This document shows positions 11,672 to 18,602 of a DNA stretch of 46,121 nt, one piece after another; within the stretch, counting starts at the first letter, position 1; each line of letters starts with the position of its first letter. Under the pieces are notes generated by a model that had not been told where the DNA came from, searched no databases, and saw only the letters and a program-made list of their open reading frames with translations. The position numbers and the translations under genes were made by a program. The stretch covers positions 1-46,121 of the forward strand of contig JBLIOL010000005.1 in assembly GCA_047639615.1 (NCBI GenBank). Direction: 5' to 3'. The DNA is from CAYWNK01 sp047639615. GTDB taxonomy: Bacteria; Planctomycetota; UBA1135; GCA-002686595.

Positions 11672-11881
11672 CTAGTCCTGGCGCCGGGCGGCGCTGAGGG
11701 TCTCGTTGGGGTGGTCCCAGGTGGTCCAGTTGGTCTTCTCAGGCCGGCGCAGGTGCAGCGGGTCGGCGACCAGCTGGTACAGCAGCGCGAAGGGGCCCAG
11801 GACGGCGAAGTAGAGCACCGTCAGAAGCGCGCGGGACATGAGGTTCCCGAAGCGCTCGGAAAACTCGATCAGGCCTTTCAT
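11672..11881 (-). CDS. Small membrane peptide resembling the C-terminal part of SxtJ
   Basis: First gene of the carbamoyltransferase operon, 69 residues from the ATG; an in-frame GTG 12 bases upstream would add four residues, and neither start has a clear ribosome site. It has an amphipathic N-terminus (IEFSERFGNLMSRA), one hydrophobic span (LLTVLYFAVLGPFALLYQLV), then DPLHLRRPEKTNWTTW and a polar tail. SxtJ-family membrane proteins, often encoded beside carbamoyltransferases, finish with a similar block: a G-x-x-M/I-S helix, YFxVxxPxxLL, then DPL and a tyrosine or tryptophan pair. The usual SxtJ protein is about twice as long, so this is either a minimal form or a separate family with the same ending. 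It stops 9 bases before the carbamoyltransferase start. Confidence 0.7.
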   Translation of the reverse strand: MKGLIEFSERFGNLMSRALLTVLYFAVLGPFALLYQLVADPLHLRRPEKTNWTTWDHPNETLSAARRQD

Positions 11882-11950
11882 ACGAGGAACCACCCAAGGC
11901 GGGCGGACGGGGTTCGGAGGGAGAGGAGCGGTGCCCGGACAGCAGGGCGT

Positions 11951-11971
11951 AGGTTCTTACTAATCGAACCT
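11951..11971. promoter_or_regulatory. Inverted repeat in the leader of the carbamoyltransferase operon
   Basis: AGGTTC and GAACCT are perfect 6-base arms around a 9-base spacer. The site lies just downstream of the proposed -10 box on the minus strand, about where RNA positions +6 to +26 would fall, so it could be a repressor operator or a small leader hairpin. No regulator gene is adjacent. Confidence 0.35.
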
Positions 11972-11983
11972 TGGACGCCAGAC

Positions 11984-12012
11984 AGTATAGGGATACGGCG
12001 ATATTGGGCCCA
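11984..12012 (-). promoter_or_regulatory. Candidate promoter of the carbamoyltransferase operon
   Basis: Read on the minus strand, TATACT (11984-11989) is a 5/6 match to the -10 consensus and stands out in GC-rich DNA. Seventeen bases further upstream is a weak -35, TGGGCC. It lies between the terminator hairpin of the HtrA gene and the operon start and would give a leader of roughly 95 bases before the first ATG. Confidence 0.45.
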
Positions 12013-12036
12013 GAAGACCTTGGTCTGCACAAGAAG

Positions 12037-12071
12037 GGGGCGGCCGGTCCCGCACTTGGACCGGCCGCCCC
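12037..12071 (-). terminator. Strong hairpin after the HtrA-type protease gene
   Basis: Two perfect 14-base arms (GGGGCGGCCGGTCC and its complement) enclose a 7-base loop, 22 bases after the protease stop codon. On the minus strand the hairpin is followed by CTTCTTGTG, a weak pyrimidine tract. It separates the protease gene from the carbamoyltransferase operon, which runs in the same direction. Confidence 0.75.
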
Positions 12072-12093
12072 ATCAGGCGCTGAGCTGGCGGGC

Positions 12094-13479
12094 TCAGTCG
12101 ATCTGCAGCTCGCCTTCCAGGCGCTCATCAGGGGAGAAACTCCCATTTCGGTCCAGGTCGCGGTAGACGTTCAGCTCCAGGATCGTGCCCGGCTCCAGCT
12201 CGCCGACCACGCTGGCCAGATCGGTTTTATCCTGGATTCGTAGGGATCTCCGGATGTTGGCCAGCTTCGGGCGCAGTGCCGGAATCCAATCATCGACCCT
12301 CAGGCCGATGTCGGCTGCGGGCCCTTCGCCGGCTACGCGCGCCACCACGGCGTAGGTTCGGTCGTTCTGGTGCACTGACTTGAAGGTGGCGCCTAGGCGC
12401 TGGAAGAGCAGGCCGTCGAGCTTGTCCCAGGCCAGCAATTGCACCTGATCGATCTGCCCGCCGCGCGCCACGCCCAGCTGGATTTTGCTGCCGGGCACCA
12501 CCTGGAGCTCGGCCAGGATCCAGGACTCGTGCCCATCCAGGGCCACTTGGCCGAGGCTCTCGAGGCGGTCACCCTCGCAGATGCCGGCCAGGGAGGCGGG
12601 ACCGTCGGGCCAGACCTTGGTGACCGTGAGGCGATCATCGTCAGCCAACTCCAAGCCCAACCAGGAGCGGCTGGCGTTGGGGAAGAGCTCCTCCGCAAGA
12701 ACCGCGATCACCTGGTCCACCGGGATGGCGAAGCCGATGTTCTCAGCGGTCGTGTTCATGACCGTGTTGATGCCGATCAGCTCCCCGCGCACATTGAGCA
12801 GAGGCCCGCCGGAGTTGCCCAGATTGATCGAGGCGTCGGTCTGGATCAGGCCCTCGAAGTGCAGGTTGTGGGGCGCCGGCACGCGTACGTCGCGGTGCAA
12901 GCCGCTGACGATGCCCGTGGACACCGTGTGGGTTTGGCCATGGGGATTGCCGATGGCGATCACGGCCTCGCCGGACATGAGATCGGAGCTGGTACCCATG
13001 CGCACGGCCTGAAAGCGCCGCCGCGTGCCGGGACGGCGTACGCGCGGGGCCAGTTGGCCCTCTTGGCGTTGCGTGCTGGCCACCTGCACGGGATTTCTCC
13101 TGGGGAGGTCTTGGCGGATCAGCAGCAGGGCTAGGTCCGCCTCGCGCTTGAAGGACAGTAGGTCGGCTTCCAGTGGAATGGGGTCGCCAGCGAAGGAGAC
13201 CAGGATGCGCCGCGCGTCCTTGACCACGTGGTAGTTGGTGACTACGTACCCGTTCTCATGAATCACGACTCCGGTGCCGCCTCCGCGTGAGACGAAGGGG
13301 CCGCGGTAGCCGTTGCGCGTGATCTCCGTATCGATGGTGACCACGGAGGGCGTCACGGCCTGGACCACGCGGGTCACGTAATTGTCGCGGCTTTGCTCGG
13401 CTAGGAACTTGTAGGGATCCGAAGCGTCCTGGGCGGAGGAGCTTCCGGGCAGCAGCAAGAGGGTCAGGGCAATCCACAT
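12094..13479 (-). CDS. HtrA/Deg-type periplasmic serine protease with C-terminal PDZ-like region
   Basis: I chose the ATG giving 461 residues because it is preceded by GGAAAAAG and opens a signal peptide (MWIALTLLLLPGSSSAQ); a longer frame upstream adds 72 residues with no secretion signal. The trypsin-like domain has H84 (NYHVV), D115 (ADLAL) and S223 (GNSGGP), a complete triad. Residues 165-172 open with MGTSSDLMSGE and lead into AIGNPHG, as in Deg proteases. A basic insert (about 125-160, RRPGTRRRFQ) interrupts the usual spacing. Two PDZ-like segments follow (about 265-340 and 355-445). The last 20 residues contain DLDRNGSFSPDE, which fits a 12-residue EF-hand calcium loop. Likely role: envelope protein quality control. 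It is transcribed away from the HTH-EIIA gene. Confidence 0.92.
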   Translation of the reverse strand: MWIALTLLLLPGSSSAQDASDPYKFLAEQSRDNYVTRVVQAVTPSVVTIDTEITRNGYRGPFVSRGGGTGVVIHENGYVVTNYHVVKDARRILVSFAGDPIPLEADLLSFKREADLALLLIRQDLPRRNPVQVASTQRQEGQLAPRVRRPGTRRRFQAVRMGTSSDLMSGEAVIAIGNPHGQTHTVSTGIVSGLHRDVRVPAPHNLHFEGLIQTDASINLGNSGGPLLNVRGELIGINTVMNTTAENIGFAIPVDQVIAVLAEELFPNASRSWLGLELADDDRLTVTKVWPDGPASLAGICEGDRLESLGQVALDGHESWILAELQVVPGSKIQLGVARGGQIDQVQLLAWDKLDGLLFQRLGATFKSVHQNDRTYAVVARVAGEGPAADIGLRVDDWIPALRPKLANIRRSLRIQDKTDLASVVGELEPGTILELNVYRDLDRNGSFSPDERLEGELQID

Positions 13480-13737
13480 AGTCTTTTTCCGGGGGCGGTC
13501 GAATGGTCCGAGCCTAGTCTCTGACCCGGCATCGAGGGTTAGCTCGGGCTGGAGCACATGCTCGATCCTGGGAAGGACCCGGGGCGAGTGGCTGCGGCTT
13601 CCCTGATACGGGGAGCGGCGGCCCCAAACGGGCACAAAATCGGACAAAGCTTGGGGGCAGGTCATGGCATGCATGGGAAGCAAGGTCCGTGCCACAGGTG
13701 ACGAGGCTCAGCGCTACACTTCGCGGACCTAGCTACT

Positions 13738-14388
13738 ATGAACTTTGACCAAGCCGCCGATTACCTCCAGATCAATCGGGCTACCCTCGAGCGCTGGATT
13801 CGCCAGGGTTTGCTGGCCAACGCGGGGCTGGGCCCGGCGGGCTTGGAATCAGGCGCCCTGGCGGGCTGGGCACGGCGGCGTGGAATCTCGGTTCGAGAGG
13901 CCCCGCGCACCCGGGCGACGGCCCCCGAGAATCTGCTGGCAGAGGCCATTGGGCGCGGGGTGCTGCGCCCTCAGGTGGAGGCGGTGGACGCCCGCGCGGC
14001 CATCGTGGCCACGGTTGGGGCCGTGGATTTGGCGGATGCCGAGCGCGGCCAGCTGCTGGAGGATGTGCTCGAGCGCGAGCGCATGGCGGCTACGGCCTTG
14101 GGACATGGCATCGCGATCCCTCACCCGCGGCGGCCGGCGGAGGAATTGGTGCAGCAGCCTGTGGTGCATGTGAGCTTCCTCGCTCAGCCCCTGGATTGGG
14201 CGGCTCCGGATCGACGCCCCGTACACACGGTCTTCCTGTTGCTTTCTCCCTCGATGCCCGTGCACCTGCAGCTGCTCTCGCGCATCGCCTTCGCTCTGCG
14301 GTCGCCTGGAATCGAGGCCTTCCTCGAGACACAGCCCAGCCGAGCGGCGCTGGTGGCGCGTTTGCATTCCATCAGCAAGACCGACTGA
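13738..14388 (+). CDS. HTH-EIIA(Ntr) protein: DNA-binding-like head fused to a PTS IIA domain
   Basis: In this 216-residue protein, residues 1-50 look like an excisionase/MerR-type helix-turn-helix (FDQAADYLQINRATLERWIRQGLL). Residues 65-216 form a fructose/nitrogen-type EIIA domain with the phosphorylation site H128 in GHGIAIPHPR and the later VFLLLSPSMPVHLQLLSRIAFAL. EIIA(Ntr) proteins regulate, often potassium or nitrogen physiology, rather than carry sugar. The fused head suggests a phosphorylation-responsive DNA-binding or protein-docking adaptor, but no EI or HPr gene is nearby. The ClC-CBS gene starts 8 bases after its stop, so the two probably form one operon. A possible -10, TACACT, lies 17 bases before the ATG. 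Confidence 0.88.
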   Translation: MNFDQAADYLQINRATLERWIRQGLLANAGLGPAGLESGALAGWARRRGISVREAPRTRATAPENLLAEAIGRGVLRPQVEAVDARAAIVATVGAVDLADAERGQLLEDVLERERMAATALGHGIAIPHPRRPAEELVQQPVVHVSFLAQPLDWAAPDRRPVHTVFLLLSPSMPVHLQLLSRIAFALRSPGIEAFLETQPSRAALVARLHSISKTD

Positions 14389-14396
14389 CAAAGCTC

Positions 14397-16145
14397 ATGA
14401 GTTCCCCGAGCAAACGCCCTCAGTTGTTGTCCCAGGAGCTGCGGCGTCGGCTGCGCTTACTGGGGCAGCCGGATGAGAGTTGGGGCTTGCTCTTGCTCCT
14501 AGCGGTTGTTGTTGGATTGGCTAGCGGTGGGGCGGCGGTGCTCTTGCGTACCGCGGTGCACCAGCTCTTCCACTGGCTGGCTGCGTATCGCCATGGGGTT
14601 GTCGCCGTGCTCTTGCCTGGACTGGGCGGTTGGCTCGGAATCCTGATCGTGCAGAAGCTCTTTCGCGAGGAGCCCGGGCATGGGGTGCCCGAAGTCATCC
14701 GCGCTGTCTGTCGACGAGGTGGCGCCCTGCCCCGGCGCGCGATTTTCTCGCGCTGGCTCGGTAGCTTGGTGAACGTGGCCTCTGGCGCTTCCGCGGGCTT
14801 GGAAGGTCCGACGGTCTACAGCGGTGCGGCGCTAGGTTCCTTCGTGGGCAAGCGCTTTGGTGTGGACGAGCGGCGCCGCTCGGTGCTGCTGGCCTGCGGG
14901 GTTGCCGGTGGCATCGCAGCCATTTTTAATGCGCCCATGACAGGCCTGATCTTTGCCGCAGAGGTGGTATTGGCTGAGTGGAGCACCTTTACCATCGTTC
15001 CGATCGTGATTGCTGCGGTGGCAGGCACCGAGCTCAGCCGGCTGCTCCTTGGGGATCATGCAGCCTTCATGCACACGCCCTTCGCCATGGGGCCGCAGGA
15101 CCTTGTGTTGTGCGCGCTGCTCGGCGTGCTGGCAGGATTGCTCTCCGTGGTTTTCGTGCGTACGACCCACTGGGTACACGGGCTTGGGCGCAAGCATCCG
15201 GCTGGTTGGCAGCTCAAGCCGCTGCTTCTGGGCCTGTGCGTGGGCGCTATTGGGTTGCTCTCGGTCGATACCATCGGCGAGGGCTACGGCGTGGCCCAGA
15301 GCATTATTGACGGCGACCTGGGACGCGGGGCTTGGCTCTGCTTGGCCTTGCTAGTGGGCAAGTTGATCGCTTCCAGCTTGACCTTGGGATCCGGTTCGCC
15401 GGGGGGCATCTTCGCTCCCTCGCTCGTGCTCGGGTCCTTGCTGGGGGGCACCTTCGGGCGCGGCATGCAGGCGCTCTTTCCTGACGGGGCCCTGGCGCAA
15501 CCGGGTAGCTACGGGCTGGTGGGTATGGCCGGCCTGGTGGCGGGCGTCATGCAGGCGCCCCTGACCGGCATTTTTCTGGTGCTGGAGATCACGCGTGGCT
15601 ACGACGTGATTCTGCCCCTGATGATCGTCTCGGTGCTGGCGCTCTTGGTGTGCAGGCGCTTCCACCGCTATTCGCCCTACCTCTGGGAGTTGGCCCAGCG
15701 CGGAGAGCTGCTGCGGCCCGGAACCGATCGACGTATTCTGGCCGATGTCTTCGTACGCGACGTGCTCGACGTGGATGTGACCACCATTCACGAGGATCTG
15801 CCTCTGGCGGACTTCCTGAAGGTGCTGAAGCACTCTCGGCGCAACAATTTTCCGGTGCTTGAGGCGGGTGGGGAGCGCTTCGTGGGCATGCTTGACGTGT
15901 CTTCCGTGCGCGAGATTCTGATGGATCCCGAGCTGGTGCAGATGACCATCGTGGGCACGCTTCTCAGCACCCACTACCCGGTTGTCTCCGTGGATACGAG
16001 CTTGACCGAGTGCATGGGAATCTTCGATGAGCAGAGGGTTTGGGTGCTGCCGATCGTGGACGGGGAGCGCTTCGTAGGCCTGGTCAGCAAGTCCTCGCTC
16101 TTTGATCACTACCGGCGGGAGCTCAATGCGCAGTTGCCCGAGTAG
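14397..16145 (+). CDS. ClC-family chloride channel/transporter with C-terminal CBS pair
   Basis: The natural start is the ATG 8 bases after the EIIA stop, giving 582 residues; the frame stays open upstream but only across the EIIA gene. The ClC core (residues 28-430) has its anion-site motifs: GHGVPEV (94-100), GLEGPTVYSG with the gating glutamate E136, and GSGSPGGIFAP (331-341). At the place where H+-coupled ClC proteins have a second, internal glutamate, the sequence is FAAEVVL, with Val190, as in channel-type members. Residues 450-580 are two CBS domains, which usually bind adenine nucleotides and gate the pore. Pairing with a phosphorylatable EIIA protein suggests regulated anion flux. 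Whether it is a channel or an antiporter needs measurement. Confidence 0.93.
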   Translation: MSSPSKRPQLLSQELRRRLRLLGQPDESWGLLLLLAVVVGLASGGAAVLLRTAVHQLFHWLAAYRHGVVAVLLPGLGGWLGILIVQKLFREEPGHGVPEVIRAVCRRGGALPRRAIFSRWLGSLVNVASGASAGLEGPTVYSGAALGSFVGKRFGVDERRRSVLLACGVAGGIAAIFNAPMTGLIFAAEVVLAEWSTFTIVPIVIAAVAGTELSRLLLGDHAAFMHTPFAMGPQDLVLCALLGVLAGLLSVVFVRTTHWVHGLGRKHPAGWQLKPLLLGLCVGAIGLLSVDTIGEGYGVAQSIIDGDLGRGAWLCLALLVGKLIASSLTLGSGSPGGIFAPSLVLGSLLGGTFGRGMQALFPDGALAQPGSYGLVGMAGLVAGVMQAPLTGIFLVLEITRGYDVILPLMIVSVLALLVCRRFHRYSPYLWELAQRGELLRPGTDRRILADVFVRDVLDVDVTTIHEDLPLADFLKVLKHSRRNNFPVLEAGGERFVGMLDVSSVREILMDPELVQMTIVGTLLSTHYPVVSVDTSLTECMGIFDEQRVWVLPIVDGERFVGLVSKSSLFDHYRRELNAQLPE

Positions 16146-16177
16146 GGGAGAAGGCTCTGGATGCTCCAAGAAACCTC

Positions 16178-16206
16178 TCGACAGGCCCCCCTGGCCTCCC
16201 TACTCT
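16178..16206 (+). promoter_or_regulatory. Candidate promoter of tRNA-Val
   Basis: TCGACA (5/6 to the -35 consensus) and TACTCT are separated by exactly 17 bases, and the -10 ends 19 bases before the tRNA. This is the position expected for a stable-RNA promoter. Confidence 0.5.
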
Positions 16207-16225
16207 GCGCGCCGCATTACGCGAA

Positions 16226-16302
16226 GGACCACTAGCTCAGCTGGCTAGAGCGCCACGTTGACATCGTGGAGGTCACTGGTTCGAGTCCAGTGTGGTCCAC
16301 CA
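16226..16302 (+). tRNA. tRNA-Val (anticodon GAC)
   Basis: All arms fold. The 7-base acceptor stem is GGACCAC/GTGGTCC, and the D stem is GCTC/GAGC. The anticodon stem CCACG/CGTGG encloses loop TTGACAT with anticodon GAC. The T arm is ACTGG-TTCGAGT-CCAGT, followed by discriminator A and an encoded CCA end. It reads GUC and GUU valine codons. It stands alone between the ClC gene and alanine dehydrogenase, and no integrase or attachment-site duplication is seen at its 3' end. Confidence 0.97.
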
Positions 16303-16509
16303 CCTCCCCCCTTGCCTTGTGCTGGGGTTGCCCTGTGCTGGGGGAGCGCCTTCCTCTGAGGAGGGCCCGGCCTGACGCACCCCTCCCTGGGGATTCCAGG
16401 CCTGATTGGACCAGCTGCCGTAGAGCCCGGCTAGACTTCCCGCCGCGGAAGCTCCTCTCGAGCCGGACCGCGACTCCCCCCATCCCCCAAGTCTGCCTGG
16501 AGCCTCCCT

Positions 16510-17619
16510 GTGAAGATCGGCGTCGTCAAAGAGATCAAGACCCATGAGTACCGTGTTGCCCTGACCCCGGCCGGGGCCATGGAGATGTGCAGCAAGGGAC
16601 ATGAGGTGCTGGTTCAGGCCGGTGCGGGACTCGGCAGCGGGCAGGGCGACCAGGCCTATGTGGACGCCGGTGCGCGCATCCTCGAAGGGCCCGACGCGGT
16701 CTTCGCCGAGGCGGAGATGGTGATGAAGGTCAAGGAGCCGCTCGAGGAGGAATGGACGCGCATGCGTCCTGGACAGATTCTGTTCACCTACCTGCACCTG
16801 GCGGCGGACGAGAAGCTCACCAGGGCTGTCATGGCCACCGGGTCGCACTGCTTTGCCTACGAGACCCTCGTAGAGAAAGGTGGCTTGCCCCTGCTCGAGC
16901 CCATGAGCGAAGTGGCTGGGCGCCTGGCCATTCAGGCCGGCGCTAAGTTCCTTGAGAAGCCGCACAAGGGCAGCGGTGTGCTGCTGGGCGGCGTGCCCGG
17001 TGTGGCACCCGCCGAAGTGCTTGTGATCGGCGGCGGCATCGTCGGTACGAATGCCGCGCGCATGGCCGCTGGCCTGGGCGCGAACGTCACGATCCTCGAG
17101 CGCAGCATTGCGCGCATGCAGTATCTGGATGAGATCCTGCCGCCGAACTGCACCACGATCTACTCCACGCGCCTGTCCCTGCTCGAATATTTGGGTCGCG
17201 CCGACTTGGTGGTGGGGGCTGTGCTGGTTCCCGGCGCCGCCGCACCGCGCTTGGTCAGTCGCGAGGACCTGAAGATCATGAAGCCCGGCAGCGTGATCGT
17301 GGATGTGGCCATCGACCAGGGCGGCTGCGTGGAAACCGCAAGGCCCACCACTCATGAGGCGCCGACCTTTGTGGTGGACGACGTGGTGCACTACTGCGTG
17401 GCCAACATGCCCGGCGCCGTGCCGCGTACTTCGACCTTCGCTTTGACCAACGCCACCCTGCCCTACGCCTTGCAGCTGGCGGGCATGGGCGCAGCGGATG
17501 CTCTGGCCAATAGCCCGGCATTGGCCAGTGCGGCTAACGCCATCGGCGGTAAGCTCACCTGCGAGCCCGTGGCCAAGGCCTTCGGCATGGACTGGGTCGA
17601 GCCCAGCAAGGCGCTCTAG
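16510..17619 (+). CDS. ald: Alanine dehydrogenase
   Basis: This NAD-dependent enzyme interconverts L-alanine and pyruvate plus ammonia. The 369-residue length is standard. It opens MKIGVVKEIKTHEYRVALTP, has the catalytic pair K75 (VMKVKEP) and H96 (YLHLAAD), the Rossmann loop VIGGGIVGTNAA (172-183), and DVAIDQGG with the substrate Asp near 269. The start is a GTG; an in-frame alternative is not needed. The gene is probably monocistronic: a tRNA lies upstream and a strong hairpin follows 31 bases after the stop. Alternative members of the fold (PntA, saccharopine enzymes) are excluded by the HYCVANMPGAVPRTST motif. Confidence 0.96.
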   Translation: MKIGVVKEIKTHEYRVALTPAGAMEMCSKGHEVLVQAGAGLGSGQGDQAYVDAGARILEGPDAVFAEAEMVMKVKEPLEEEWTRMRPGQILFTYLHLAADEKLTRAVMATGSHCFAYETLVEKGGLPLLEPMSEVAGRLAIQAGAKFLEKPHKGSGVLLGGVPGVAPAEVLVIGGGIVGTNAARMAAGLGANVTILERSIARMQYLDEILPPNCTTIYSTRLSLLEYLGRADLVVGAVLVPGAAAPRLVSREDLKIMKPGSVIVDVAIDQGGCVETARPTTHEAPTFVVDDVVHYCVANMPGAVPRTSTFALTNATLPYALQLAGMGAADALANSPALASAANAIGGKLTCEPVAKAFGMDWVEPSKAL

Positions 17620-17650
17620 GCCGATTCGGCCCAATTCCGAAACCAAGCAA

Positions 17651-17686
17651 AGAAGCCCGGCCGGTCAGCAGACCTGCCGGGCTTCT
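17651..17686 (+). terminator. Terminator-like hairpin after alanine dehydrogenase
   Basis: Perfect 11-base arms (AGAAGCCCGGC/GCCGGGCTTCT) enclose an inner GGTC-AGCA-GACC stem, giving a 15-pair hairpin with one mismatch and a 4-base loop. There is no clear T-run behind it. It ends 14 bases before the uppP start, so it may also influence uppP translation. Confidence 0.6.
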
Positions 17687-17700
17687 GCCGATAGATAAGG

Positions 17701-18582
17701 GTGTCCATGTTCGCTCTCCTGACCCAAGCACCCGCAGAAGCGGCCGCGGCTGCTGAGCCGGCCACGGGGCTGATCTCGGTGCTGCTCTTGGCCGTGATCC
17801 AGGGCCTGGCTGAGTTCCTGCCGATCTCTTCCTCGGGCCATCTGGTGCTCGGGCGCGCTGCCTTGGACGTAAAGGAAGCTGGCCTGGCATTGGACGTGTC
17901 CCTGCATGTGGGCACCTTGGCGGCAGTGATCTACGCCTACCGGCGCGACGTCTTGCGACTCTTCGGCGACATGCTGAAGGGCAACTTCCGCATGTTCGCC
18001 TGGCTGATTTTGGCCACCATCCCGATCGGTGCGATCGGCATCCTGGTCAAGCCTCTGATCGAGCAGGCGGCTCAGTCACCGAAATTCGCGGGTTGTGGAT
18101 TGCTCGGTACGGCGCTGATTCTCTTGCTAGGTGAGTGGAAGCGGCCCAGGGCTCAGGCCGGTGAGAGCGGCGCGATCGATGCGCTGCCCGCAGGCGACGA
18201 CTACTGGGGCAGCCCTAGCTGGGGTCAGGCTCTGGTGCTCGGCAGCGCCCAGGTGATCGCGATCCTGCCCGGGGTTTCGCGCTCAGGCACCACCATTTCC
18301 ACGGCCTTCGCTCTGGGCCTGGCGCCGATTCAGGCTGCGCGGCTCTCCTTCCTCATGAGCCTGCCGGCCGTTAGCGGTGCTGCCATCGTGGAATTACCGC
18401 ATGTGATCGAGGACGGTATCGGGGGCATTCCGCCCACAACCATCCTGCTGGCGATCGGGACTGCCGCCCTGGTGGGTTGGGCTGCCCTGCGCACCCTCGT
18501 GCTGGTGCTCTCGAAGGGCGCATTTCGCTACTTCGCGGCCTACTGCGCGCTCTTGGGCGGTCTGGCCCTCGCGCTTCTCTAG
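17701..18582 (+). CDS. uppP: Undecaprenyl-diphosphatase
   Basis: This 293-residue integral membrane enzyme removes a phosphate from undecaprenyl diphosphate, recycling the lipid carrier for peptidoglycan and surface glycans. Motif one is QGLAEFLPISSSGHL (residues 34-48, with E38 and H47), and motif two is PGVSRSGTT near residue 198. About eight hydrophobic spans are visible. A polar loop near 140-170 (EWKRPRAQAGESGAIDALPAGDDYWG) is longer than in the E. coli protein. The GTG start at 17701 and an ATG two codons later are both possible. The N-terminus has an extra Ala/Pro-rich stretch before the first span. Confidence 0.95.
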   Translation: MSMFALLTQAPAEAAAAAEPATGLISVLLLAVIQGLAEFLPISSSGHLVLGRAALDVKEAGLALDVSLHVGTLAAVIYAYRRDVLRLFGDMLKGNFRMFAWLILATIPIGAIGILVKPLIEQAAQSPKFAGCGLLGTALILLLGEWKRPRAQAGESGAIDALPAGDDYWGSPSWGQALVLGSAQVIAILPGVSRSGTTISTAFALGLAPIQAARLSFLMSLPAVSGAAIVELPHVIEDGIGGIPPTTILLAIGTAALVGWAALRTLVLVLSKGAFRYFAAYCALLGGLALALL

Positions 18583-18590
18583 CAGTTACC

Positions 18591-18596
18591 TACTCT
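18591..18596 (+). promoter_or_regulatory. Possible -10 box of a leaderless transcript (amidase gene)
   Basis: TACTCT ends exactly 6 bases before the ATG, and no ribosome site is present. The same hexamer is the proposed -10 of the tRNA. A clear -35 is lacking. Confidence 0.3.
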
Positions 18597-18602
18597 GGGG
18601 GC

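Noticed and set aside
8174..11881. Saxitoxin-like or antibiotic biosynthetic cluster
   Set aside because: SxtJ-like and carbamoyltransferase genes occur, but no polyketide synthase, peptide synthetase or other tailoring genes are present in the window, so the names reflect family relationship only.
13480..13695. Upstream extension of the HtrA frame by 72 residues
   Set aside because: The extension has no secretion signal and precedes a clear ribosome site plus signal peptide at the internal ATG.
14196..14396. Upstream extension of the ClC frame
   Set aside because: It lies wholly inside the EIIA coding sequence; the ATG at 14397 starts right after the EIIA stop and matches the family start.
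16226..16302. tRNA as an integration site for a mobile element
   Set aside because: No integrase gene and no duplicated tRNA 3' end are visible; the flanking genes are ordinary housekeeping genes.
16273..17646. 457-residue minus-strand frame opposite alanine dehydrogenase and running into the tRNA
   Set aside because: It overlaps a complete ald gene and part of the tRNA, and the translation is a compositionally biased shadow.
18477..18602. Upstream extension of the amidase frame
   Set aside because: It is inside uppP and encodes no amidase sequence.
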